Assembly: GCF_001746915.1 (NCBI RefSeq)
Contig: NZ_MJGC01000058.1
Location: 1 to 64,000 of the forward strand
Direction: 5' to 3'
Length of the DNA stretch: 64,000 nucleotides
Source of the DNA: Desertifilum tharense IPPAS B-1220
GTDB taxonomy: Bacteria; Cyanobacteriota; Cyanobacteriia; Cyanobacteriales; Desertifilaceae
Of the stretch, positions 39,002-51,818 are shown piece after piece (the first letter of the stretch is position 1; the number at the start of each line of letters is the position of its first letter). The translations under genes were made by a program, and so were the position numbers. A model generated the notes under the pieces. The model made no database searches and was not told the origin of the DNA. It saw only the letters and a list, made by a program, of their open reading frames with translations.

Positions 39002-39583
39002 TCAGACCTTAGAAAAAATCACTTGTTCGGGTTGATCTTGATACTTTCCTCGCCGATTTTCATAACTTACCGAGCAAGGTTTCCCTTCTAAAAATAAGAG
39101 CTGCACGACTCCTTCGGAAGCATAAATTCGACAATCTGCACTGGAAGAATTAGAAAATTCTAAAGTTAAATGACCCCGCCACCCTGCTTCAGCCGGGGTT
39201 AAATTAGCAATTAATCCTACCCGTGCGTAGGTGCTTTTCCCAATACATAAAACGGTAATATCATCGGGAATCTCAAGCTTTTCTAAAGCCACTCCTAACC
39301 CATAAGAATGGGCCGGTAAAATAAAATAACTTCCATTGCGATCGCTATGCAGTTTGACGGGTTCAAGGTTCTCAGAATTAAAGTTTTTCGGATCGACAAC
39401 TGTTCCCGGAATATGACGGAAAACGCGAAACTCAATAGGAGATAGGCGGATATCGTAGCCAAAACTGCTTAAGCCGTAGGAAATGACAGGCAAGTTTTCC
39501 ACTCGACGAATCAACTGAGACTCAAAAGGATAAATCATCCCTTTTTGAGCCATTTCTCTAATCCAAATATCGTTTTTAATCAT
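39002..39583 (-). CDS. dcd: dCTP deaminase
   Basis: About 193-residue trimeric dCTP deaminase (dCTP to dUTP), feeding dUMP for ThyX. Visible motifs are SYGLSSFGYDIRLSP (N-terminal substrate strand), PAHSYGLGVALEKLEIPDD, CIGKSTYARVGL and the catalytic Glu region TPAEAGWRGHLTLEFSN. The start is set at ATG 39583 (MIKNDIWIREMAQKGMI); the longer frame to 39610 adds nine unlike residues. Confidence 0.94.
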   Translation of the reverse strand: MIKNDIWIREMAQKGMIYPFESQLIRRVENLPVISYGLSSFGYDIRLSPIEFRVFRHIPGTVVDPKNFNSENLEPVKLHSDRNGSYFILPAHSYGLGVALEKLEIPDDITVLCIGKSTYARVGLIANLTPAEAGWRGHLTLEFSNSSSADCRIYASEGVVQLLFLEGKPCSVSYENRRGKYQDQPEQVIFSKV

Positions 39584-39696
39584 GCCGACTTCAGCCACCC
39601 AAAAAGTCACAACGCCAGAGTGAAAAGCATATCGGTTCGAGGGACAAGATTCAACCCCTCAAACGAGATTCTTTCGGCTTTTCTAGTTTGGCAATT

Positions 39697-40233
39697 TTAA
39701 GGGCGATGGGAACGACGAATTTCTGTAATTTGATCGGCCACCTCTAAAAGAGCTTCCGGCATCTCTGGGCCGGTTAAAATGATGTCTACATCAGGGGGAC
39801 GGCGATCGAGGAGTGCGAGAACTTCCGATTGGGGAATCAGACCCAATTTAATCGCTAGACTCAGTTCGTCGAGTACCACCAAAGAGTATTTGCCAGCTAA
39901 GACAACCGTTTGGGTATGTTGCCAAAGCCTTTGCAGAGAAGCCGCTTCCACTTCGTCTAAGTGGGGCGTATCAATACAGCGAGGTAAATCGCAACGAATC
40001 CAATCTAGGTTTTGGCCAAATTTCATGGGATGTTCGTATCCTTGACCAATACCCCCTTTGAGGAACTGGACGACTAAAACGGGCATTCCCTGGCTGGAAA
40101 TTCGCAACGCCTGCGCCATGACGCCGGTAAAAAAGCTACGGTGCGCGCCGGTGAATACCTGAATGAGTCCTTCAACCGTTGGCGGAAGCGAACGTTCGAG
40201 GTTAACAGATGAAGTTTCGAGCTGTGAGACCAT
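39697..40233 (-). CDS. CobO/BtuR-like P-loop protein with degenerate Walker A
   Basis: 178 residues of the cob(I)yrinic acid a,c-diamide adenosyltransferase fold. VLVVQFLKGG, GYEHPMKFGQNLDWIR, KYSLVVLDELSLAIKLGLI and DIILTGPEMPEALLEVADQITE are clear family matches, including the Walker B-like VVLDEL. The Walker A loop, normally GxGKGKTT, reads TGAHRSFFTG (about residues 28-37) and lacks the P-loop lysine. ATP binding or transferase activity as in CobO is therefore doubtful. I recall cyanobacterial relatives with the same altered loop, so this may be a specialised subfamily rather than a decayed gene. Sited 226 nt upstream of adk on the opposite strand. Confidence 0.82.
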   Translation of the reverse strand: MVSQLETSSVNLERSLPPTVEGLIQVFTGAHRSFFTGVMAQALRISSQGMPVLVVQFLKGGIGQGYEHPMKFGQNLDWIRCDLPRCIDTPHLDEVEAASLQRLWQHTQTVVLAGKYSLVVLDELSLAIKLGLIPQSEVLALLDRRPPDVDIILTGPEMPEALLEVADQITEIRRSHRP

Positions 40234-40459
40234 GTATGCAGTAACCGATGAGCAATAAACTTAGAGGGCAGATGCGAGAGTTTGTGGCGTCGCGAAGTTC
40301 TGCCGCGCCCAATTATATATTTAGTGTAATTTGCAAGCCGCATTCCAGATCAAACACTAGATGTGCGCTGGCGTCAAGGGGGAATTGACGAATGGGCACA
40401 GACCAACCCGTAATATATCTAGAGAGAGTCTGATAGTAAGGTAGCAGGAGTAACAAAGC

Positions 40460-41014
40460 GTGAGATTGGTGCTTTTGGGAGGACCTGGTGCAGGAAAAGG
40501 GACGCAAGGGAAACGGTTAAGCGCAAAGTTGCAAATTCCGTTGATTTCTACTGGCGAAGTGTTGCGAAATGCGATCGCTCTTGCTAGCGAGTTGGGTCAA
40601 CAAGCCCGGTCGTTTGTGGAAAAGGGAGAATTGGTTCCTGATGAGTTAATGATTCAGTTTATGCGCGATCGCTTGTCTCAGACCGACACGGCTTCCGGTT
40701 GGCTGCTAGAAGGCTATCCCCGGACGGCGTTTCAAGCTGAAGAGTTGGATTTTTTGCTCGATGAACTGCAACAATCTTTGAATGGGGCAATTTATTTAGA
40801 AGTTCCCGAAGCGAATATGCAGCAGCGATCCGCCAGTCGCGGCTTGCCAGACGATCGCCCGGAGATTGTCCAACGACGGATTGAACTCTTTTGCGATCGC
40901 ACCCTCCCGATTCTGGAATACTACGATAAGCGCGATCGCTTGTTAAAGATTGACGGAAACTTGACACCAGACCAAGTTCACCGTGATATTTTGAGAGAGC
41001 TTAATCTGCCCTAG
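40460..41014 (+). CDS. adk: Adenylate kinase
   Basis: 184-residue short-form adenylate kinase (AMP + ATP to 2 ADP). P-loop LGGPGAGKGTQ, AMP-site LISTGEVLR, signature LLEGYPRTAFQAEELD and LID region RGLPDDRPEIVQRR without zinc cysteines. The start is GTG 40460, with AGGAG 9 nt upstream. rph follows after 22 nt. Confidence 0.95.
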   Translation: MRLVLLGGPGAGKGTQGKRLSAKLQIPLISTGEVLRNAIALASELGQQARSFVEKGELVPDELMIQFMRDRLSQTDTASGWLLEGYPRTAFQAEELDFLLDELQQSLNGAIYLEVPEANMQQRSASRGLPDDRPEIVQRRIELFCDRTLPILEYYDKRDRLLKIDGNLTPDQVHRDILRELNLP

Positions 41015-41036
41015 CGTTTCCTAGTTGAATTTTCCT

Positions 41037-41765
41037 ATGTCTTGGCAACGTCCTGACGGTCGTCAACCTCATCAAGTCCGCTCGGTTCGCTTTGAACGGG
41101 CTTACAATCGCTTTGCGACTGCCTCAGTGGTGGCAAGTTGCGGCGATACTCAGGTCTTGTGTGCGGTTACGCTGCAAGACGGGGTGCCTAAGTTTCTTGA
41201 AGGGTCGGGAAAGGGTTGGCTGACGGCGGAATATCGCATGTTACCCACCGCCACGCCTCAACGCCAATCTCGCGAGTTTCTCAAGCTTTCAGGACGCACT
41301 CAAGAAATTCAACGTCTGATTGGTCGGAGTTTGAGAGCCGCAGTGGATTTAGAAGCACTCGGCGAACGGACGATTTTGATCGATGCGGATGTGTTGCAAG
41401 CCGATGCAGGAACGCGAACGACTGCTATTACCGGGGGATATGTGGTTCTAGCAGAAGCACTCAATCAGTTAGTGGCAAAAGGGGTGTTAGAGCGATCGCC
41501 CATTCGTCATGCTGTCGCTGCTGTTTCTGTGGGATTGCTTGAAGAAGAACCTTTCCTCGATTTGTGCTATCTCGAAGATGTGCGAGCCGATATTGACTTG
41601 AATGTGGTGATGAACGATCGGCTAGAACTGATTGAGATTCAAGGGACTGGAGAACACAACAGCTTTAGTCGTTCCCAGTTGAATCGCATGATTGACCTGG
41701 CAGAAGCGGGAATTAAAGAATTGTTAACCGCTCAACAAGAAGCGCTCTACTCCTCGGCATCTTAA
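41037..41765 (+). CDS. rph: Ribonuclease PH
   Basis: About 242 residues; a phosphorolytic 3'-5' exoribonuclease that trims tRNA 3' ends. Signatures: [20 protein letters not shown] start, [33 protein letters not shown] and [22 protein letters not shown] 41037 is used; a TTG at 41025 is less likely. Probably co-transcribed with adk. Confidence 0.96.
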   Translation: MSWQRPDGRQPHQVRSVRFERAYNRFATASVVASCGDTQVLCAVTLQDGVPKFLEGSGKGWLTAEYRMLPTATPQRQSREFLKLSGRTQEIQRLIGRSLRAAVDLEALGERTILIDADVLQADAGTRTTAITGGYVVLAEALNQLVAKGVLERSPIRHAVAAVSVGLLEEEPFLDLCYLEDVRADIDLNVVMNDRLELIEIQGTGEHNSFSRSQLNRMIDLAEAGIKELLTAQQEALYSSAS

Positions 41766-42336
41766 GGGAAAAAGAGGGAAGGGGAGGCTGAAAGGGTTAT
41801 TGTATCGTTGATTTATAGCTAGATGACTATTTAGTGATGATTAAGATTAGATTTTCATTATCGCCCCAATGGCTGAAAAAATTGTACACTTTTTCTAAAC
41901 TGTTAGCAACCCCTAAAAACATACAAATTCAGCATAAAATTTTAGATCCATCAAATTCGCTCTCTACTATTTCCTAAACCCCTAAGAAATCGCTCTTGAT
42001 TTCATCATTAATCTCCGATAAAAATATGCAAATTCTCAGTCAAATCCAGCCAAGCGTAAAAAAGCTGTAACAAACTCAACCGCTTTTATTACAGAACATC
42101 GCAGAAAGTTAAGTTTTTTACAGAAAAACCGCCCATTTTGGATGCCAAAAAGTCCTGTATCCCCATTCAATAAACCCTTACAGCGAATTAGCCTTTCAAA
42201 TTTCGCCCCAATAGTCCCAACTGCACAAAGCGCGGCATCTGATGAGACAATCAAAAACATTGCATCAAGGGCACCAGTCCCCCCTGAAGAACCCTAGCCT
42301 GATTCAAAACTGCACCCTTTCAACGGAGACTCACGT
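41766..42336 (+). other. 571-nt non-coding region upstream of chlB
   Basis: AT-rich spacer between rph and chlB. I see no convincing gene; a 74-codon open frame on the minus strand (42036-42260) has no family features or ribosome-binding site. It presumably holds the chlB promoter. CGGAGAC lies about 10 nt before the chlB ATG. An unannotated small RNA is possible, but nothing specific points to one. Confidence 0.5.
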
Positions 42337-43863
42337 ATGAAATTGGCTTACTGGATGTATGCAGGTCCCGCACATATTGGCACTCTTCGCGTTGCCAGTT
42401 CCTTCAATAACGTCCATGCCATCATGCACGCTCCCCTCGGCGACGACTACTTCAACGTCATGCGCTCCATGCTAGAGCGGGAACGGAACTATACCCCAGT
42501 CACAGCCAGTATTGTTGACCGTAACGTTTTAGCACGCGGTTCTCAAGAAAAAGTCGTAGACAATATCGTTCGCAAAGACCGCGAAGAAACCCCAGACCTG
42601 ATTGTTTTAACTCCCACCTGCACCTCCAGTATTCTGCAAGAAGACCTGCAAAACTTTGTAGAACGCGCCCAAATGGACGCCAAGGGCGATGTCATGCTGG
42701 CCGATGTTAACCACTACCGCGTCAACGAACTCCAGGCGGCAGATAGAACCCTTCAGCAAATCGTCCAGTTCTACCTAGAGAAAGCCCGGAAGAAAGGCGA
42801 ACTACCGGAAGGGAAATCTGAAAAGCCTTCCGTTAATATTATTGGTTTGACAACGCTGGGTTTCCACAATAACCACGACTGCACCGAACTAAAGCGCCTC
42901 ATGGGTGACTTGGGGATTGAAGTCAATCAAGTGATTCCCGATGGAGCCTCGGTTCATAACCTCAAAACGCTACCCCGCGCTTGGTTTAACTTAGTGCCTT
43001 ACCGGGAAGTGGGGATAATGGCCGCGCAATATCTCGAAACGGAGTTTGGTATGCCTTATGTGGGTATTACTCCGATGGGAATTGTGGAAACTGCCCGTTG
43101 CATTCGCAAAATTCAACAGGTACTGAACGCGCAAGGGGCGCAAGTCGATTATGAGGACTTCATTGACACCCAAACTCGGTTTGTGTCGCAGGCGGCTTGG
43201 TTTTCTCGGTCGATTGACTGTCAGAACTTAACCGGGAAAAAGGCGGTGGTGTTTGGTGACAATACCCATGCGGCGGCGCTAACCAAAATTTTGGCTAGAG
43301 AAATGGGTATTCATGTGGTGCTGGCGGGTACCTATTGCAAGTACGATGCGGACTGGTTTAGAGAGCAAGTCAGCGAGTATTGCGATGAGGTCTTGATTAG
43401 CGATGATAATGCTCAAATTGGCGATGCGATCGCGCGCTTGGAACCCTCAGCAATTTTTGGCACCCAGATGGAACGCCATGTTGGGAAACGCTTAGATATT
43501 CCCTGCGGCGTGATTGCTGCCCCCATTCACATTCAAAACTTCCCGGTGGGTTATAAGCCGTTTGTGGGGTATGAAGGAGCGAATCAAATTGTGGATTTGG
43601 TCTACAATTCCTTCACATTGGGAATGGAAGACCACCTGTTAGAAATCTTTGGCGGACACGATACAAAAGAAGCGATTACCAAAGGAATCTCGGCGGAGTC
43701 GGATTTAAATTGGACGAAGGAGGCTCAAGCGGAACTGAACAAGGTTCCTGGTTTTGTGCGCGGGAAGGTCAAGCGCAATACTGAAAAGTTTGCCCGCGAT
43801 CGCGGTATCGGCGAAATTAGCCTAGAGGTGATGTACGCTGCTAAAGAGGCGGTTGGTGCGTGA
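42337..43863 (+). CDS. chlB: Light-independent protochlorophyllide reductase subunit B
   Basis: 508-residue NB-component of the dark-operative protochlorophyllide reductase, homologous to nitrogenase NifK. It forms a heterotetramer with ChlN and receives electrons from ChlL to make chlorophyllide without light. [20 protein letters not shown] at the N-terminus, [13 protein letters not shown] (cluster/substrate region), [20 protein letters not shown] and the C-terminal helix set [20 protein letters not shown] are characteristic. chlL and chlN are not in the window, so chlB stands alone, as in several cyanobacteria. Confidence 0.98.
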   Translation: MKLAYWMYAGPAHIGTLRVASSFNNVHAIMHAPLGDDYFNVMRSMLERERNYTPVTASIVDRNVLARGSQEKVVDNIVRKDREETPDLIVLTPTCTSSILQEDLQNFVERAQMDAKGDVMLADVNHYRVNELQAADRTLQQIVQFYLEKARKKGELPEGKSEKPSVNIIGLTTLGFHNNHDCTELKRLMGDLGIEVNQVIPDGASVHNLKTLPRAWFNLVPYREVGIMAAQYLETEFGMPYVGITPMGIVETARCIRKIQQVLNAQGAQVDYEDFIDTQTRFVSQAAWFSRSIDCQNLTGKKAVVFGDNTHAAALTKILAREMGIHVVLAGTYCKYDADWFREQVSEYCDEVLISDDNAQIGDAIARLEPSAIFGTQMERHVGKRLDIPCGVIAAPIHIQNFPVGYKPFVGYEGANQIVDLVYNSFTLGMEDHLLEIFGGHDTKEAITKGISAESDLNWTKEAQAELNKVPGFVRGKVKRNTEKFARDRGIGEISLEVMYAAKEAVGA

Positions 43864-43921
43864 ATTACCCAACGCTGACCTACGGTACAGCACGGGCTTC
43901 CTAATTCATTAGTTAAAGCCA

Positions 43922-43995
43922 TTGCTCAACTTTGAGCAACAGGGGAATAGAAAAAGGTCAAAGGAAAAGCCTTTTCTCTTCCCCTTTGACCTTTT
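43922..43995. terminator. Bidirectional terminator between chlB and the PEP-CTERM gene
   Basis: Two hairpins lie in the convergent spacer: TTGCTCAA/TTGAGCAA (43922-43929 with 43932-43939), and a perfect 13-bp stem AAAAGGTCAAAGG (43952-43964) with CCTTTGACCTTTT (43983-43995). The A-rich start and T-rich end of the large stem suit termination in both directions. Confidence 0.8.
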
Positions 43996-44085
43996 GCGAT
44001 AGATTATCGAAGATTCTCAGCGAGTGAAGCGGATCGATGTCTGGATTTCATCTCGGTGGAATCTGCGATCGATCGCACGGTAAAT

Positions 44086-44943
44086 CTAAGCTTTTTTGGA
44101 CTTACGGTGACGACTCATTCCTAGCGCAGCCGCGACTAAACTTAATCCTGCTAATGTGGCAGGTTCAGGTACAGAAACGACATCTTCGTTGTCCACTACC
44201 GGAGGATTCTCTACAACCGGGGGATTTTCAACTACCGGAGGATTCTCTACAACTGGTGGGTTCTCTACAACCGGGGGATTTTCAACTACCGGAGGATTCT
44301 CTACAACCGGGGGATTTTCAACTACCGGGGGATTCTCTACAACTGGAGGATTACTAGCAACGACTGTTGCAGGAGCGAAACCTGCGGTTTTACTGCTAAG
44401 GTTGCGCGATCCTGTCGGAGAACCTACACTCATTAAGCGAACGCCTACACTTTGAGACGTAAACGCACTCAGCGTTAAGCCTTCACCAGAGATTGTAAAG
44501 GTGGTGGTTTGATAATCATCGCCTCCAGAAATACCTGGGCGACCAATTTCAGCACCGATATTAAAAGGTTGATTAACGCCTTGAAGTTGAGCGCTATTAC
44601 TCAAATTGCCAAATCTGCCATTGGTAGAGATTGCGGTTAATGGTCCTCCTGAGATGCCATTGATTTCTAAACCGCTAACGCCCGGAAGATTGAAGAATAC
44701 ACCCCGCAGATCGCCGATGTATCCGGTTGGGCCAGGAACTACAGTAACAGTAGCCGTAATTTTACCAGGATTGCTAGTATCATCTAACACCAGCTTGACG
44801 GTCGGATAATTTGCGATGTTGGTGTTGGTTCGGTCAGTAAGATCGATAGTGAGAGAGTCAGCACTAGCGGGAGCAGAGGAAGCGATTAAAACGCTAGTAG
44901 CCAGAAGGGAAGAAGCAATGAGAGTGGAGAGTGCGCTTTTCAC
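44086..44943 (-). CDS. PEP-CTERM sorting domain protein with NPPVVE repeats
   Basis: 285 residues. A signal peptide (STLIASSLLATSVLIASSAPASA) is followed by a beta-sandwich domain of about 150 residues (VKLVLDDTSNPGKITATVTV, GDLRGVFFNLPGVSGLEING) common among cyanobacterial PEP-CTERM proteins. Nine tandem NPPVVE hexapeptides follow (encoded by 18-nt units at about 44190-44350), then the sorting signal VPEPATLAGLSLVAAALGM and basic tail SRHRKSKKA. PEP-CTERM signals direct exosortase-dependent processing and usually accompany extracellular polysaccharide. GTG start at 44943. No exosortase lies in this window. Confidence 0.9.
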   Translation of the reverse strand: MKSALSTLIASSLLATSVLIASSAPASADSLTIDLTDRTNTNIANYPTVKLVLDDTSNPGKITATVTVVPGPTGYIGDLRGVFFNLPGVSGLEINGISGGPLTAISTNGRFGNLSNSAQLQGVNQPFNIGAEIGRPGISGGDDYQTTTFTISGEGLTLSAFTSQSVGVRLMSVGSPTGSRNLSSKTAGFAPATVVASNPPVVENPPVVENPPVVENPPVVENPPVVENPPVVENPPVVENPPVVENPPVVDNEDVVSVPEPATLAGLSLVAAALGMSRHRKSKKA

Positions 44944-45275
44944 GGAACTAAACCTGGGCAGTATAAAGGGTGTTTTGCATCAAATTTGCTGTACTCAATC
45001 TAAAACCCGAAACGCCCTGTTGACTACCATTCAAGCGTTTTTTCGCCAAATCTTTATCAAAGACTAGATTTTGTTGGTAAATAGGTAAACCCTACTGAAG
45101 ATCGCTGCAAGCTCAAGGTAAAGATGATAACAGGGGGCTGACCCCCTATGGCAGTAGACCCATGAGTTAAGACAAATAGACTGGGGTGAAGACGTTCTAG
45201 AGGAACTCTCCTATTTAGAGATGTCCTAACTCCCCCTTCAACTTGCAGAGTTACAGAGCTTAACAAAAACAGAGG
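44944..45275. other. 332-nt spacer between the PEP-CTERM gene and rdgB
   Basis: No gene is supported. It contains a tight hairpin AGGGGG-CTGA-CCCCCT (45132-45147). A 69-codon open frame on the minus strand (45057-45266) lacks any recognisable feature. The segment 45130-45250 has the look of an old repetitive intergenic sequence, but I cannot assign it. Confidence 0.4.
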
Positions 45276-45851
45276 TTAATTTAACTCGGTGGGTAGCTGG
45301 TTGAGCAGTTTTTGAAAAGCTAAGGCGCGATGGCTAATTTGACGCTTGAGTTCTGGGGGCATTTCTGCAAACGTGAGCTGATATTGGGGAACGTAGAAAA
45401 TCGGGTCATAACCAAAACCGCGATCGCCCCTTGGAGAATGCAAAATTTCCCCGCGACAAATGCCTTCTACTAAAGCTGCAATTTCTCCATCCGGACGAGC
45501 GATCGCGATCGCGCAAACAAATTGAGCCTGTCGATTAGCATGTTCTCCCAACTCCTTTAACAGGCGTTGAATGCGCTCCGTATCCGTTTGACCATAGCGA
45601 GCCGAATAAATCCCAGGCGCACCCTCTAACGCATCTACGGCTAAACCCGAATCATCTGCGATCGCCCATTGATTGAGTGCTTTCGCCACTTCAGACGCCT
45701 TCAGGCAAGCATTTTCTTGAAACGTTTGTCCGGTTTCCTCAATCTCCAAAGCATCCGGCTTGAGTTCTAATGCCCAAGCGCGATCGCTCAAATGCGCCTG
45801 CATTTCCTTCAGTTTACCCGGATTTCCCGTCGCCACCACCAATTTATTCAT
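45276..45851 (-). CDS. rdgB: Non-canonical purine NTP pyrophosphatase (RdgB/HAM1)
   Basis: 191-residue house-cleaning enzyme that hydrolyses dITP, XTP and similar damaged nucleotides. Family motifs: VVATGNPGKLKEMQ (N-terminal), TGQTFQENACLKA, AIADDSGLAVDALEGAPGIY, GDRGFGYDPIF and the C-terminal ISHRALAFQKL. Normal length. A TGCTGAG heptad array starts 27 nt upstream of the ATG. Confidence 0.97.
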   Translation of the reverse strand: MNKLVVATGNPGKLKEMQAHLSDRAWALELKPDALEIEETGQTFQENACLKASEVAKALNQWAIADDSGLAVDALEGAPGIYSARYGQTDTERIQRLLKELGEHANRQAQFVCAIAIARPDGEIAALVEGICRGEILHSPRGDRGFGYDPIFYVPQYQLTFAEMPPELKRQISHRALAFQKLLNQLPTELN

Positions 45852-45877
45852 GCGTTTCTCTCAAAGCTATAGCAAAG

Positions 45878-45905
45878 TGCTGAGTGCTGAGTGCTGAGTG
45901 CTGAG
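45878..45905. repeat. TGCTGAG heptad array upstream of rdgB
   Basis: Four perfect tandem TGCTGAG units (plus-strand reading) lie 27 nt upstream of the rdgB start. Same unit and orientation as the array at the mutL start (1781-1815), with the gene on the minus strand in both cases. Confidence 0.9.
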
Positions 45906-45957
45906 TTAAAACCGAGTGAATCTCATCCTTTGAGCAGTTCACCTCTGTCCTAACCTT

Positions 45958-45999
45958 ACTGAGTACAGCTATAAAACCCAATTTATAGCTGTACTCAGT
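45958..45999. terminator. Perfect 18-bp hairpin downstream of the ethylene-receptor-like kinase
   Basis: The stem starting ACTGAGTACAGCTATA at 45958 (18 bp, 45958-45975 with 45982-45999) has a 6-nt loop ACCCAA. It lies 71 nt past the stop of the kinase gene on the minus strand. No T-run follows the stem, so Rho-independent termination is not certain. It may protect RNA ends or bind a dimeric regulator of rdgB. Confidence 0.6.
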
Positions 46000-46069
46000 C
46001 TAATTGACTTGCGAACCCTTCCTCATTCCTACCGAGAGGAAAGCCAAGGATTTTCAGCAAGACTATCCC

Positions 46070-50035
<3,966 letters not shown>

Positions 50036-50141
50036 AGCTTTCCAACAGAAAATCTAGCTAACCGTTGGGGTTAGATAGGGAGAGCAAATATCCGACCCAT
50101 CAAGAAGTCTATTAACGCGAGGATGGTTAGTCAAAAAGAGG

Positions 50142-50150
50142 TTATCCACA
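50142..50150 (+). other. Single perfect DnaA-box match
   Basis: TTATCCACA, the DnaA-box consensus, occurs once in the 238-nt spacer between two minus-strand genes. No cluster of boxes or AT-rich unwinding element accompanies it, so this is not an origin. It may be chance or a titration/regulatory site. Confidence 0.3.
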
Positions 50151-50273
50151 GAATCATGAGACTGACGAGAATGCCCGACCCCACCGGAGACGAGCATTGA
50201 GTTGCGATCGCGCAGGACAAACCCCGATTTCTCTATCTCCAGAAAGACTTCATCACCTTCAGTCTCTTCTAGA

Positions 50274-51737
50274 CTAGACAGAACTTGCCCAATCTTTAGC
50301 CCAGTTTAAGCAGGCGTGCGACTGTTCGGTCGTCGCGGCTTCACAGTAAAGGCGCAGAACAGGTTCAGTCCCGCTAAACCGAATCAGCAGCCAACTGCCA
50401 TTCGCTAACCGAAATTTATAGCCATCTACCGTTAAGCAATCGACTACAGACTGACCTGCAATTTCTTTTAGAGGATTCATTTCTAATTGTTGCAGAAGAC
50501 GCGATCGCACTTCCATACTAGCGAGTGGTAAGTCAATTCGGTCGTAAGCCGAGAAATACCCCGTTTTTTCTTGAAGTTTGCGGTACAACACGCTTAAATC
50601 TTGCCCCGATTGAACCGTTGCTTCTAAAACATAAAGGGCTGATAATAGGGCATCGCGTTCGGGAATATGCGTGCCGTAGCCAATGCCGCCGGATTCTTCC
50701 CCGCCAATCAGCACCGAACTCGACAGCATCCGATCGGCGATATATTTGTAGCCAATGGGCGTTTCGCAAAGGGACAGATTGTAGAGTTGAGCCACTTTGG
50801 GAATCAGATCGGAACCGCTAATGGTTTTAATCACTTCCCCCCCGAACTGGCGAGAGACGGCCAAATGCTCGATCAACACGGGAATTAAGTATTGCGAACT
50901 GAGGAAATTTCCCTCGCCATCCACCGCCGCAATCCGATCGCTATCGCCATCAAACACCAACCCCACCGTCAACCCTTCCGGGTGAGAACGGCGATGGGTG
51001 CGAATGCGGCGAAACAGTTGCGAAAGATAGCGCGGTAAGGGTTCTGGCGCGCCGCCATTAAACAGCGGATCGCGTTCGGAATTAATCTCTTGAATGGGGA
51101 TACCTAAAATGCGCTCTAACCCGCTAGCGGCCGACCCGTGCATCACATCCGCAAATACCGTAAGCTGACCTTGAGCGATCGCTGCACGAATCGGAGCAAC
51201 ATCAACTTTTGTCGCTAACTCTTGACAATAACTCGGCCAGGGGTCAAATAAACTCTGTTGTCCCGGCGTCGCACTCGGCGTCACCCCTTGGGGAAGCAGC
51301 GCCTCAATTTGTTTCGTAATTTCCGGCGCAACCGAACCCCCAAACGCCCCTTTCACCTTTAAGCCTAAATAACCTGCCGGGTTATGGCTCGCCGTCATCA
51401 CAATTGCGCCTAGGGCATTGAGAGACTTCGCCGCCCAAGAAAACGCCGGAGTCGGGGCATAGGATTCGCTCAGAAGCACATCAAAGCCAACAGACGCGAT
51501 CGCATTCGCCGCATGACGCGCAAAATCCTCCGCCATAAAGCGGCGATCGTAACCCACAATAATCGTCCGACTTCCCGTAGACTCGCCGTAAACCTTTGCT
51601 AACACCTGAGCCGCAATGGGAGCCACCAGCGCCACCCGCTCAAAGGTAAAATCCGCCGCAATTAAACCGCGCCATCCATCCGTACCAAAGCTAATCGGAT
51701 TAATGCGTTGGAGTGCTAAGTCAGCCTGAACTGTCAT
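50274..51737 (-). CDS. Phosphoglucomutase/phosphomannomutase family protein
   Basis: About 487 residues of the alpha-D-phosphohexomutase superfamily, interconverting hexose 1- and 6-phosphates. Four domains are recognisable: the N-terminal FGTDGWRGLIAADFT, the phosphoserine loop VMTASHNPAGYLGLKVKG, the metal loop VGLVFDGDSDRIAAVDGEG, the sugar loop GGEESGGIGYGTHIPERDAL, and the phosphate-binding RFSGTEPVLRLYCEA. The start is taken at ATG 51737; the frame extends to 51800. It may be glucose- or mannose-specific; GGEESGG fits phosphoglucomutase. Confidence 0.94.
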   Translation of the reverse strand: MTVQADLALQRINPISFGTDGWRGLIAADFTFERVALVAPIAAQVLAKVYGESTGSRTIIVGYDRRFMAEDFARHAANAIASVGFDVLLSESYAPTPAFSWAAKSLNALGAIVMTASHNPAGYLGLKVKGAFGGSVAPEITKQIEALLPQGVTPSATPGQQSLFDPWPSYCQELATKVDVAPIRAAIAQGQLTVFADVMHGSAASGLERILGIPIQEINSERDPLFNGGAPEPLPRYLSQLFRRIRTHRRSHPEGLTVGLVFDGDSDRIAAVDGEGNFLSSQYLIPVLIEHLAVSRQFGGEVIKTISGSDLIPKVAQLYNLSLCETPIGYKYIADRMLSSSVLIGGEESGGIGYGTHIPERDALLSALYVLEATVQSGQDLSVLYRKLQEKTGYFSAYDRIDLPLASMEVRSRLLQQLEMNPLKEIAGQSVVDCLTVDGYKFRLANGSWLLIRFSGTEPVLRLYCEAATTEQSHACLNWAKDWASSV

Positions 51738-51818
51738 CAACGTTGCCTCATTCGTGCTTGATATTAGGGTGCCCGTGTATTCGAGTTTATCCCCAAGCAC
51801 CCAACCCGCACAAAAGGC

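Noticed and set aside
42036..42260. 74-codon minus-strand frame upstream of chlB
   Set aside because: No ribosome-binding site, no domain-like pattern, and it lies in the AT-rich chlB promoter region.
44190..44350. Regular 18-nt repeats that could be taken for a CRISPR-like array
   Set aside because: They lie in frame within the PEP-CTERM gene, encode NPPVVE hexapeptides and have no unique spacers.
45057..45266. 69-codon minus-strand frame between the PEP-CTERM gene and rdgB
   Set aside because: Contains a tight GC hairpin and looks like intergenic repeat sequence; no protein features are recognisable.
50142..50150. Replication origin
   Set aside because: A single DnaA box without a cluster, unwinding element or dnaA/dnaN genes nearby.
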